From NCBI GenBank assembly GCA_036346375.1, contig CM070515.1, positions 18,374,423 to 18,438,422 of the forward strand: 64,000 bases of DNA. Direction: 5' to 3'. Below, in pieces: positions 21,900 through 32,408 of this stretch. A model generated the notes under the pieces. That model was not told the origin of the DNA, did not search any database, and was given only the letters and a program-made list of their open reading frames with translations. Source of the stretch: Guadua angustifolia (lineage: Eukaryota > Streptophyta > Magnoliopsida > Poales > Poaceae). Made by a program: the position numbers and the translations under genes. Within the stretch, counting starts at the first letter, position 1. Each line of letters opens with the position of its first letter.

Positions 21900-23858
21900 A
21901 GCGGCTCGTGTCGTATTCAGTCCGTGAAACTCTTTATATATGCTTGTCTCCGACCTACGCTGAATATTTGGTGCGTCGGTTGGGAGTGCACACAAGGTTA
22001 TGGGGTCATCTCCTTGCTCGTGGTAGACCATAGGGTTCCTTGATGAACTAGCGGCATCCCTTGGATTCAGTGATTGCTTCTTGGTTAGTTCATCCAACGT
22101 TCTTCACAGTGCGTCGAACTTCCTCCGCTGGTTCTGTTTGCACAGTTGCTTGAACATATTTATAAACTCCTTGTTCCTGAACTGACGAAAGATATTGGCA
22201 CCTATGTGCCTCATGCACCACCTACTCTTCAGGTCTGGCCACTTTGCTGCTCCCACGACGCCGGACCCTTGTTGCATATCCATGATCGTCTTTAGCAACC
22301 CTGCATGTTGGTCATGGATGACACATACATCAGGGCGATCCTGAACAATTGTCAGCTTGACTCTTTCAAGAAACTAGTACATGCTCTCCGTGTTTTCCCC
22401 CTCCACGAAGGCCAATGCGACCGGTAGAACCTGGTTGTTTGGCTGTTAGCGTCCACCGCGATTGCAGTTAGAATCTGGCCCCTGTATTTCCCTGTAAGGA
22501 ATGTGCCGTCCATGCAAATGACTGGGCGACAATGTCAGAACACATTTATGCATGCGCCGAGAGCGAAGAAGGCCCGCTGCAAGACCCACTTACCCGCGCA
22601 CACACCATCCGCGGGAAACTCCATAAGGTCGATGAATGTACCGGGATTCCTACATGATATTGCCTTGAGCAAGTGTAGAATATTCTCATAGGAAGCCTCG
22701 TACGTCCCGAACCGTATTTGTAAAGCTATCCTTTTTGCTCTTCATGCCTTTCCGTAGCTAATCTTGTACTGAAACCTCTCCTCTATGGCTCTGATAATAG
22801 ATCGAGGCTGCAGAGTCGGATTATCTACGATCTGACCATAAAACACATTTTCCACCCAAGTAGACGAAAGATTACGGTGTTCCTGGTCCACTTCCTCCAG
22901 TTCGCAGTTATGCTCCATCACTATGGAACATTTCCAGTAGTCCTTCCACTTCCCCTTGTATGCATGCACCCACCATGGCACGAATTAACTGCGCACTTCA
23001 CGTCGTACTCTTTTTTGCTAGACTTCACTACCCTGAATTGCCGTCAAAGAGACATTGACCAGTACTTCACCGCATCCATCACAGCCTCCTTGTCTTTATA
23101 TATAACCCTCTACGTGACCTCGTTCTCATGATACTCCCATGCATCACTGTTCCCTTCATACATTGTTAGGTCTTTGAAATTATAATTAGTCCACGCACTA
23201 GGGACAGGCACCTCAGGAGTATTGTCCTCCTCGTCTGAGTGTTTGCCATCAGGGACTTCCTCATCCGCACGGTCCTCCTCCTCCATCATGTCAACTATGT
23301 CCTCGACCTCCTCCCCCTCGTCGGCTACCCCCCGCGCCTCCACGACTGTCTCCTCGCCCCCCCCCCGGATCCCCTCACCACCGCCAATCTCGTGTCCCCC
23401 GTCTCTGGGCTCCTCACTACCTTCATCATCGCATTCTTGCATATTTGTCTTCCCCTCCTCCATAATATCTACCCCGACATCATGAACGTCTAACACCGAT
23501 GGAGGAACCTGGTACCACCTGGTACCACTGTACCAGCAACATGAGCGGCCAACCCCGCTCTACGGCAAACCCAACATAGCTCCTCCATGATGATGTCGCG
23601 TTAATTGGAATTAACTCTTCATAAAAACAGTGTTGCACATGGCTTACTACTGCTCTAACCCGCAACCTAACAGTCTGGACATCCAAATTAAACATTCGAA
23701 ACATCCACTCCAACAAAACTCTGTATGTCCTATCGCTCGGTCTAGATATACCCCGTACGATTCTTAAAAATGCTGACAAATCCACTCCATCCGCCCCCTG
23801 TGCTATCTCCCCATCTCTATAAAATATTTGAAAAAATACAATTTCTCCGATATGCTGC
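21900..23858 (-). pseudogene. MULE 1 transposase (MURA-like), degenerate
   Basis: Read on the minus strand, the N-terminal part (23480-23858) includes LRIVRGISRPSDRTYRVLLE and SSWRSYVGFAVERGWPL. An acidic E/D-rich linker follows at 23110-23480. Then comes a MuDR-type DNA-binding segment (22742-22981: PWWVHAYKGKWKDYWK, then EHNCELEEVDQEHRNL). The catalytic region has ICMDGTFLTGKYRGQILTA (first Asp), VIHDQHAGLLKTIMDM (second Asp) and SRWCMRHIGANIFRQF. Compared with MULE 2, the expected start ATG is ATA (around 23850). Several frameshifts break the frame. In the family this protein binds TIRs and excises the element in the nucleus. Confidence 0.85.
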
Positions 23859-24329
23859 CTATAACGTCAGACCGAAAAATTCATCAGTTGTTCATCTAAC
23901 CACATCATACATTATCATATAAATGTTACATTATATTTTTAAACTTTTTTCTCTACTAATTTCTAACGGTGCCTGATATTTTCAAATTTTTTTATTCTAC
24001 TAATTTCTAACGTAGCACAGTGCTTGACAACGTACAATATGCTACTAGCCTACCATATTTTTCAAATATTACTCTAAAATACAATATATAAAACGTATGG
24101 TGATCATACTAAGAAATTCGACTATAAATAAGTCATTCGACCATAAATAAGTAATTTGACTACTCATTTTTTTCATTACAGAATTACTACTATATATTTT
24201 AAATTTTTCCTAATATAAAAAAATTGCATATGTACATGATATATCATACTTCCTTTAATTTCTACATCGTAATTTTCGAAACATTACCCGCACAACATAT
24301 AGTTAGCCTACCATGTTTCATCATAATAT

Positions 24330-24720
24330 TAAATTTCTACCACATTGCATTTCTAAATATTACCTAGTACATTATTTGTATAACAAAATTTCTACTACAC
24401 AATCCTACTACTTTAAATTTCTAAATATTGCCTAATATTTCTACTACATTAAATTTCTACATTTCTAAATTTCTAAATATTGCCTAATATTTGTACTACA
24501 TTAAATTTCTACATTTCTAAATACTAAATACTACACAATCCTAATATTTCTAAATACTAGATACTACATTAAATTTCTAAATATTGCCTAATATTTCTAC
24601 CATATTAAATTTCTACATTTCTAAATACTAAATACTACACAATCCTAACATTTCTAAATACTAGACAATCCTACTACATTAAATTTCCACATTACATTTC
24701 TAAATATTGCCTAATACATT
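24330..24720 (-). repeat. AT-rich degenerate tandem array of MULE 1
   Basis: This imperfect array consists of units such as AAATTTCTAAATATTGCC, TAATATTTCTACTACATT and CTAAATACTAAATACTAC. Its reverse complement recurs at 30350-30580 in MULE 2, so it is an old shared part of the 5' subterminal region. Confidence 0.65.
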
Positions 24721-25054
24721 ATTTACATATAAAATTTTCGGATTTACCTCTGCAAAAATGACGAATCTACTTTTTTCCTCTCTTTTTTCCTTTCTTTTTT
24801 TCCTCTCCTCTCTTTTCTTTTCTTTCCTCTCCTCTTCTCCTCCTTTCGGCTCTCACTGGCTTCGGTTGCTTCGGTCGCTAGCTTCGGAGAAATGAGGCGA
24901 GGAATGAGGGAGAGGGGCGGCGCCGCGGCCTTAAAAAGGCACCTATCGCCCCTATCTCAGGCGATCACCCGTTACTCGAGCGAGCGGTGGTAGCGTTCAA
25001 ATTTGGCCGTTACTGTCCGTTAGTCCCACGCTATTTCGGTCTCCTATTGACCGA

Positions 25055-25076
25055 ATATGGGGCGATCGCCCCATAT
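25055..25076. promoter_or_regulatory. 22-bp perfect palindrome near the MULE 1 TIR
   Basis: The centre is TATGGGGCGATCGCCCCATA. One further base on each side still pairs, and beyond a single mismatch the arms continue CCG/CGG. GGGGCGATC motifs also occur in both subterminal regions of MULE 2. It may be a protein-binding site or cruciform in the transposase 5' region. The role is inferred only. Confidence 0.5.
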
Positions 25077-25173
25077 CCGGACGATGGGAGGCCAGTTCCG
25101 TAATTTTTTTCTGCTGATTATTTTTGAAAAAAAAATTAAAATAAATATTAAATAAAAAAAATCAGGACTCTAC

Positions 25174-26880
25174 TATCTCTATTCGGCCGAACAAGCGCGA
25201 GTTGCAACTGGGCCCCGCGGAACGGAAGTGCCTGGGCTTACAGCCTTACACTGCCCATCAACTCCCTACCAGCGCCGACCGCGCAGACCAGCACGGGCAG
25301 GCGCGGGAGGCGGTCCAGCAACCGCGCCCGCCGTTTCTTAGAATTCCTGCATCGTGCAGGCCGCACTCCAAAAAAGCCCGTGCCGAGCGAAATTTCTTGG
25401 GCCACTGCTAGTCCGTCCCGTCGCTGGCCGTCTGGAGCTTCCTCCCGCGCTGTGGTGATGCCGCCTCGGCGGCTCGGCAGAAAGCTAATGCGCACGCCGC
25501 TGTCGGCATATCAGCCCACGAAGTCCTGCACGCCGCTTAGCCATGTCATTTCTCGCCGGCACCAACGGTAGCGGTGTGGGCTTTTTCGTTGCTTTTTGTC
25601 GTCTGGCTGCGCGGCGGAAACAGCTCGCCTCAACGTCCGCGTCTTTTTTCACCTTTTGTTTTGAGAGGCTGGTCAATTGTCACTTGTGACAAATCAAATC
25701 GTCCAGAAAATCTTCCTGGCGCCAACGTATCGCTCGTCGCACTCTTCCCTTCTACGCGTCCAAAGAGGCAGATGGCTTCTCCAATTTAAGTCCTAGATTT
25801 TTTTGGTGTACTGTCGTGGTTAGTTCCTAGCAGCTGAACGCATTGTTCCGGAAATCAAAATGGTTATGCTGTCTCTGCTCTATTTTTTTTTGTGTGTTCG
25901 GTACTAACATTGTGAGGGTGCTTTGTATATAAATTTGGTATGATGGTCGAATCGTCGAGATGAGTATATGAGAATTATTGTTATGGCATCGTGATCGTGA
26001 ATAGTAGTAGATGGTACAAATCCATATCACAGAAGCTAAAGTAGTACCAAATTAAGTGCTGTCGGAAATTGTGTTAACATTTAGACTTCACTATGCGAGA
26101 CTTTTTAACATCTTTGAAAGGTATTAAAATATACATTGAGCTAATACCAAAAGATACTAAAAGTTTAGAAGGTGAAAGTACTAAGAGGTATAAAAGTGTA
26201 AGAGTAATTTTATGGTACTTTACGGTACCTCGTAAAGATGGTAGAAAGCTATCAAGATTGTACCAACAAGAAATAAATATCGCTATTATTGATGCAGCAC
26301 ATTGATGTGGGTTTCGAAGAGGATTCACACGGAGGCAATTTTTCTGCCAGGGCGAGGATCCTCCGTCAAGGAAGGAAACCCCCGTGCAGAAGCTTAGTGA
26401 GGTATCTGAAATTCAGCATGGACCCAGGCTGCCGTAACTCGTAACGTTGTGACCTTGCTAATACCACCCAAGGCAACACGCTCTATCGAATCTGCGAAAA
26501 TTAGAAAGCACCAGTCGCGGTCCGGCCGGTACGTGGGACTCTCCAATGAACACACGTCACCTGTGGCTGTAGCACGAGCCGATTCACCGGCGGCACCGAG
26601 AAAAGTAGAGTGCACAAACTTTATTGGCGTCGATGTGTGAAATTTCCGTTTCGTCTCGAGCAGCGCCTGAGCTTAACAGAAGTAATGCGTGCGGCCGGGT
26701 GTCCTGGGCTCCTTCCTTCCTGGCTATCTTGTCCAAATCACGACGTGCTAGCGAAAGAGAATGACACGGGAGTACGCGCGGGACGCGGAAGATGGGATGC
26801 TGAATTGCTGATGCTCTCGGCATAAAAGGTTAGCTGGATCGATCCTTAGTTTGACAAGAAAGGTTACTGCACTAGTTAAG
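25174..26880. other. intergenic sequence between MULE 1 and the next open frame
   Basis: GC-rich at the left, AT-rich from 25790. No domain-bearing frame was found. The only structured item is the inverted-repeat copy at 26403-26438. A CATAAAAG TATA-like box at 26821-26828 precedes the short frame at 26883. Confidence 0.5.
26403..26438 (-). repeat. 36-bp dispersed inverted repeat, copy B
   Basis: On the minus strand it begins GTTACGGCAGCCTGG and matches copy A (20878-20913) with two mismatches. MITE 1 and MULE 1 lie between the two copies. Confidence 0.75.
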
Positions 26881-26882
26881 CT

Positions 26883-27134
26883 TTGCTCATGGCTGCGAGC
26901 ATCGCGTTCGCGCTGCTGCTCCTCCTGCTCAAAATGGCGGGGGCGCTGCTCGCCCCAAGCGCTCCTCCGAGCCCAACCTCCGTTGGCGCCGGCGATGTGA
27001 CAGGGCTAAGATTATACACGCGCGAACACCTCGATAGCAATGAACACGAGTCTCCAGACAACAAGAACACCGCTGGTATTTTTGTGCTGCGCTCAAGCTG
27101 CAGCTTTACAGTTTTCTTCTGCTCTTTTTATTAA
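26883..27134 (+). CDS. unrecognised 83-codon frame with hydrophobic N-terminus
   Basis: The frame could start at 26883 (MLMAAS) or at the internal ATG 26889 (MAASIAFALLLLLLKMAG). The first 25 residues form one strongly hydrophobic segment, compatible with a signal peptide or membrane anchor. A Pro/Ser-rich stretch and GLRLYTREHLDSNE follow. The last phrase faintly recalls the start of cytochrome-b5-like membrane proteins, but no haem-binding motif follows. It may be a first exon, a pseudogene fragment or chance. A TATA-like box is about 60 bp upstream. Confidence 0.25.
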   Translation: MLMAASIAFALLLLLLKMAGALLAPSAPPSPTSVGAGDVTGLRLYTREHLDSNEHESPDNKNTAGIFVLRSSCSFTVFFCSFY

Positions 27135-27324
27135 ACCATAATTAGGATGTTGGTTACGTACATGTAGAACGTGGCTGCTAACACCTCCCTGCAAGCTTGC
27201 TACGATCCATAAAACTCGCGCCATCCCACGACCTGGGATTGAGGACTAAACTCATCACGACTAGAAACCAGCCTCAGCGTGAATTACGCACGCTTCTGGC
27301 TTCGTGCAAACACATGTAATAATT

Positions 27325-27959
27325 TAGAGGTGAAAACAGGTTGAATATCTCCCGTCTAATCTGGGACTTGATGCGGTCGGAATTGGATTTGATTATCTGG
27401 TCGGATCCAACCGACAAGATCCGAGTAATTGAATTCAGACTCGGGATCGGACCCGGAGCATCTAATATCCGTAAATACGGGACGGGATCTGGATATTCAG
27501 ATTTTTTCTATTCATATATCCGGATATTTCCTATTTTTAGATATTAGGATCGGTTATTCGGATTTTTCCTATTCGGATATCAGCAAGGCCCAACCCATCT
27601 TTATCACATTTTTTCATGGCAGTCCATATTAACAATTAGTTGGTTCTATTGATTCTCAAGTAGCATATTCTTTCTACAATATCTATTGAATTTGACTGAT
27701 GTACAACTTGTTACTATGATCGTGTACTCGTATGGTTTTAATTCAACATATATTACGCTATATATACGTGCATTATCCGTATATCTTTATCTGTTTCCGA
27801 TCCGAATCTATCACATATCCATCCTATATTTGTATCTCGAATAACCCAGATCCGTATCCGTATCCGGCTAGCCCATACCCGGTTCCGAATCCTGGAAAAA
27901 TATGGGTTAGTATACGAGAAGAGCAATATCTACCCATATCCGACCCATTTTCACCTCTA
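27325..27959. mobile_element. hAT-type MITE 2
   Basis: The 635-bp element has ends TAGAGGTGAAAACAGG and the complement of TAGAGGTGAAAATGG. The interior is rich in GGATATTCGG/CCGTATCC repeats like MITE 1. No clean target duplication was found. No coding capacity. Confidence 0.65.
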
Positions 27960-28059
27960 TGTAACATGCAAGTACTAGTATGACAACTCTTCCGACTAGA
28001 ACAAATATGCAAGCACTAATTAACATGGAACACAACATGAATGACAAGATTAAGGTTAA

Positions 28060-30031
28060 TAATTCACCCCCTAATCTTGTTGTTCTGACTTCACCTTCTT
28101 AACGCCTAGCTTCTCCCTCATCTCAATGAACTTGATGCGGTCCAAAGCTTTGGTCAGGATACCAGTAACCTGACTTTCAGTGCTGATGTGCTCACGTCAA
28201 TCTTGCCACACTCAACACACTCACGAATAAAGTGATACCTTGTGTCTATGTGCTTGCTTCTATCATGGTGAACAGGATTCTTACAAAGTGCAATTGCCGA
28301 TTTATTGTCCACCATTAAGTTGATCTTCTCTGGTGCTTGCTTCGTCAAATTTGCTAGCAAGCGACTTAGCCAAACACCTTGGCATGCGGTCGTCATTGCC
28401 GCAATATACATGCGGTTGTCATTGCCGCAATATACTGAGCTTCACAAGAAGAAAGGGCTACAATTTTCTGCTTCTGTTAAGCCCAAGTTATTAGGCTCGA
28501 ATCCAGAAAAAATTATGTTCCTATGGTACTCTCCCAATCATCTATGTCACCTGCCAAATCACTATCACTGTACCCCACAAACTTTGGTTCAGAACATCAC
28601 ATCTTTCATAAGAGCAACCATATCTCTTTGTGCCACTTACATTCCTCAATATGTGCTTGACTATTGCCATGCGTTAAGTAGTTGATGCTTCCATGTACCG
28701 ACTCATGATTCCTACTGAACAAGCAATGTCCAACCTTGTATTCACCAAGTATCGCAAGCTCCCAACAATGCTTCGATACTCAATCTTGTCCACAGGAGAA
28801 CCGCTGCTCTTCTTGCTTAGTTCCAGACGATTTTCCATGGGAGTCTGACATGGTCTATAATCCGCCATCCCGGATAGTGCTAGGATCTTAACAACATACC
28901 CAGCTTGACACAAAGTGATGACTCCATTTGCTTGCTTTACCTCAATCCCGAGATAATTACTCAAATATCCAAGATGACTCATACTGAATACTTTCTTCAT
29001 TTGCGTCTTGAACTTATGTCATTGATGTTTGATCCAGTAATAATCAAATCATCCATGTACACACCAACTAGAAGGAATATGTCACATTTTGCTCTTCTAT
29101 ACACAACATGTTCAATGGGGCTTCTTTCAAAACCAAATGACACCAGTGACTGATCTAGTTTAAAATTCCAATCTTGGGGTGCTTGTCGAAGCCCATACAC
29201 GCTTTCTTGAGCCTCAACACCATCTGCTCGCTACCATTCTTTATGTATCCAGGAGGTTGATGCACGTAAACTTACCCAGCTGGTTCCCATTAAGAAATGC
29301 TGGTTTCACATCCATATGATGTACTTCCCAGCCACCGTAGGCTGCTATGGCCATGAGCAATCTCATAGTTTCTAATCTGGCCAATGGTGCAAAAACTTCA
29401 TCGAAATCTACCCCGTAACACTGAGCATATCTTTTTGCCACTAACCGAGCTTTGTACTTGACAATGTTTCCTTTACAATCCTTTTTCACCTTGTAAACCC
29501 ACTTCAAACCAATGGGCTTGCGGCCAGCAGGTAAGCTCATGAGAGCTCCCATGTCTCATTGTAAAGAATACATTTTCATCTCCTCCTACATATCCAATCT
29601 CCAACAGTTCCCTTTTGTTGCAGCCTCATAGCTTATGGGTCCTTCCCAAGCAAACATAGTCCCAAGTATTCCTACTCCACCAGCTTAGTGGCATCATATA
29701 TGTCCTTGAGATCACATTCTCGATGTGGTTCCTCTGATGATGAGATAGTATCCGTTGCTTCCAACTGTGAGAACTTTGGCACCACAAACACCTACGACTG
29801 AGGGGTGCATGGGCTACCGGATTGTGGGCTTGGTAACAATGGATCATCTCCGAGTGTCACATCTGCTCCCCGGTCTAGCTCTTCATCTGCATCATTCTTG
29901 GTTTCATGGTATACAGTGAATGTATTTCCATTACTCACCGGTGCACTTTCTTGTGCTAATCCATCATTCCATTCCCAGCACTTGTCCTCATCAAAAATTA
30001 CATCCCGAGTGACATGCAACTTTCTTGTCTA
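28060..30031 (-). pseudogene. truncated Copia pol fragment (RT and RNase H)
   Basis: Read on the minus strand from 30031: VTRDVIFDEDKCWEW (upstream of RT), RT at 29241-29552 with GLKWVYKVKKDCKGNIVKYK and WEVHHMDVKPAFLNG, and RT at 28997-29200 with MYGLRQAPQDWNFKLDQSL. The catalytic box is intact (YMDD, 29048-29059). MKKVFSMSHLGYLSNYLGIE and the RNase H signature DNKSAIALCKNPVHHDRSKH, with HIDTRYHFIRECV, follow. Frames change several times. No LTRs, Gag or integrase are visible. At 30031 the homology stops abruptly where MULE 2 sequence begins. The family differs from the Copia at 2135-19713. Confidence 0.85.
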
Positions 30032-30349
30032 ACGGTACTGGGGCGATCACGGCCTTGCCCTAACGGTCGACCGAACGGCCGCTCCGACCGTTTGCCGTGC
30101 GGTGCCACGTGTCGGCCGTCGCCCATGGCTGGGGCGATCAGCGCCATTTAAAACGACCTCATGAAAGATCTTGTGCTCATTTCGACCGAGAGCAGTGACC
30201 CAAACGACCGGTAGCGAGGAGAAAGGGAGAAAGGAAGAAAATTAAGAGAAGAGAGGAGAAGGGAAGGAAGAAAAGAAAGGAGAGGGAAAAAGAGAAAGGA
30301 AAAAAAAGGAGAGAAAAAAAAGTTGATTCTTCATTTTGCGGTAAGTTTG

Positions 30350-30580
30350 AAAATTTTGTATGTAATATTTAGAAATTTAATATAGTATTTAGTATTGTTT
30401 AGTATTTAAAAATTGTAGTATTTAGTTTATATTTAGAAATTAATGTAGTATGTAGTGTTTAGAAATTTTAGGACTGTGTAGTATTTAGAAATATTGAGAT
30501 TCCATGTAATAGAAATATTAGTCAATATTTAGAAATGTAATGTGGTAGAAATTTAATATTATTAATTTAACATGGTAGGT
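30350..30580 (+). repeat. AT-rich degenerate array of MULE 2
   Basis: Units such as TATTTAGAAATTTAATATAG, TAGTATTTAGTATTG and TAGAAATATT form the reverse complement of the MULE 1 array at 24330-24720, in the same place relative to the transposase start. Confidence 0.6.
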
Positions 30581-30861
30581 GTTAGCCATATGTTACGCGG
30601 GCAACATTTCGAAAATTGCGACGTAGAAACTAAAGGAAGTACGATATATCATGTATATATACAGTTTTTAAGATTAGGACAAACGAATAATATATAGTAG
30701 TAATTCCGTAATGGAAAAATTGGTAGTCGAATTACTTATTTATAGTCAATCACCGTGCTACGCTAGAAATTAGTAGAGTAAAAAAAGTTGAAAATGTCAG
30801 GCACCATTACAAATTAATAGAGTAAAATTTGACAATATAATGTAACATTTATGTAGGCAGC

Positions 30862-31455
30862 ATGTCGGAGAAATTGTATTTTCAAATATTCTATGGAGAT
30901 GGGGAGATAGCACAGGGGCCGGATGGAGTCGATTTGTCAGTATTTTCAACAGTCATACGGGGCATATCTAGGCCGAGAGATAGGACATATAGGGGTTTGT
31001 TGGAGTGGATCCTTCGGACGTTTAGTTTGGATACCCGAGTGTTAATTGCGAGTTAGAAGCGATAGTAAGCCGTGCGCAAGACTTTTTTTATGGAGAGCTG
31101 GTTCCTATTAACGTGACATCGGCATGGAGGAGCTATGTTGGGTACGCTGTAGAGCGGGGCTGGCCGCTTATGTTGCTGGTAGATTGGTACCAGGTACCTC
31201 CATCGGTGTCGGAGGTTCGTGATGTCGGCGTAGATATTACGGAGGAGGGGAGGACAGATATGCAACAATGCGATGATGAAGGTGGCGAGGACCCCGGAGA
31301 CGGGGGACACGAGGTTGGTGGTGGCGATGGGATCGGGGGGGGCGAGAAGGCAGCCGTAGAGGCGCAGGGGTGGCCGACGAGGGGGAGGAGGTGGAGCACA
31401 TAGTTGACTTGATGGAGGAGGAGGACTGTGCGGATGAGGAAGTCCCTGATGGCGA
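30862..31455 (+). pseudogene. MULE 2 transposase, N-terminal remnant
   Basis: The frame starts at ATG 30862 (MSEKLYFQIFYGDGEIAQG) and shows VIRGISRPRDRTYRGLLEW, the same phrase as MULE 1. After a frameshift near 31055 it continues with TSAWRSYVGYAVERGWPLML and the acidic E/D/G-rich linker. Similarity to MULE 1 ends sharply at 31455, after GAAGTCCCTGATGGC. No DNA-binding or catalytic part follows, so it cannot transpose itself. Confidence 0.8.
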
Positions 31456-31669
31456 TATTTACCTTCGGGCAGTGTGCCTCCTGATATTTTCACAGCAGTG
31501 TATTGTCTACTCGGCCTGAAAAGACATTGACGTTGCAGTGTGTTGTCAAGTCCGCTGAAAAAGGCTCGAGGCTGCGATCGTTGTCAAATCGGCTGAGAAA
31601 CCCGAGGACACAAGATCTTTGGGGCGGAAGCTTACGTGCCGTGTTTGCTCTCCGAGTGCCCCTAAGGCC
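31456..31669 (+). other. spacer with degenerate 40-bp repeats
   Basis: Three diverged units beginning GCAGTGTATTGTC, GCAGTGTGTTGTC and GCGATCGTTGTC lie between the transposase breakpoint and the next TATA box. No coding potential was recognised. Confidence 0.4.
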
Positions 31670-31677
31670 TATATAAG
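31670..31677 (+). promoter_or_regulatory. TATA box before the second MULE 2 reading unit
   Basis: TATATAAG in the context AAGGCCTATATAAGAAGG lies 107 bp upstream of the ATG at 31777. Confidence 0.6.
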
Positions 31678-31776
31678 AAGGGACGATGTGTTCTAAAAGC
31701 ACAGGAGAAGAGGAACAACCAATGTGAGGAAGTCTCTAAGATATATCTGTTCATTTTAGGTCGGGATCAAGGCAAA

Positions 31777-32338
31777 ATGCCGAGGCGTGCAAGTTCAAAG
31801 GAAAGGGCAAAGCAAAGAAGAGGAGGCTCTTGACCTTGCAGCGCTGCAGCATCAGATCTCTTCCTACCGGTGGGGTTGTCGCACCGATGTGTTTGTGCGG
31901 AGATCGTTGCGAGCTTGTCCGCTCATACGAGCTTCAACTTGGAAGAGGCGGTATTGGAAGTGCCGCAACTCTGGTCGACCACGGAGAAGGCAGGAGCTTC
32001 GCCTTATGGTAATAATCATCGTGTTTCCTAATATTTCTACATGGAACTTTCCTAATTTACATTTCATGCGATCGCCCGCCATCTTGTGTGAATTTATGCG
32101 GTGGTACGACGAGGAGATCAACCCGGAGGACCAAAGGCTCCTTGATGAAGAGTTCCGGAACCGGGAGTTCAGGAGGCGGCTCCAAGAGAATCGTGACGCC
32201 GAACGCGAGAAGGCACGTATTAAGGAAGTGGAGGAGAAGGAGGCCGAGAGAGAAAGGAAACGAGAGAGGGCACGTCGTGCCAGAGAAGCCCCACCGGAGG
32301 CATGGGACAAGGGGAAGTGGCCTCGATGCACTCAGTAG
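31777..32338 (+). pseudogene. second MULE 2 reading unit, basic/acidic coiled coil, one frameshift
   Basis: From ATG 31777 the frame reads MPRRASSKERAKQRR, then a single frameshift before 31831 leads into the main frame (LDLAALQHQISSYRWG). A stretch beginning GTAATAATCATC (about 32009-32070) looks like a retained intron or linker. After it come EFMRWYDEEINPEDQRLLDE and a highly charged tail with long E/R/K heptad-like runs, ending at TAG 32336-32338. It has its own TATA box and an AATAAA signal downstream (32449-32454). The protein family is not recognised. In position it recalls the second gene of MuDR, but no sequence evidence supports that. Confidence 0.45.
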
Positions 32339-32408
32339 ACGTCTCGTTGTTCGTTGTTTGTAATGCTCCTCCAGTTTTATTGTTCTTCATGCACTATGCA
32401 GGCTCTTA

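Larger units (their letters stand above)
21851..25163 (-). mobile_element. Mutator-like element MULE 1
   Basis: This 3,313-bp element has AT-rich terminal inverted repeats of about 58 bp. The left reads GAATTTTTTTATTTAATATT and the right is the reverse complement of GATTTTTTTTATTTAATATT. Both end near CAAAAATAATCAG. The exact 10-bp target duplication AGGACTCTAC is intact. It carries a degenerate transposase gene on the minus strand and an AT-rich repeat array at the 5' side of that gene. MULE 2 (30032-33453) is a relative. Confidence 0.88.

Noticed and set aside
23222..23493. Ser/Pro-rich plus-strand frames in MULE 1
   Set aside because: They are the complement of the acidic linker of the MULE transposase.
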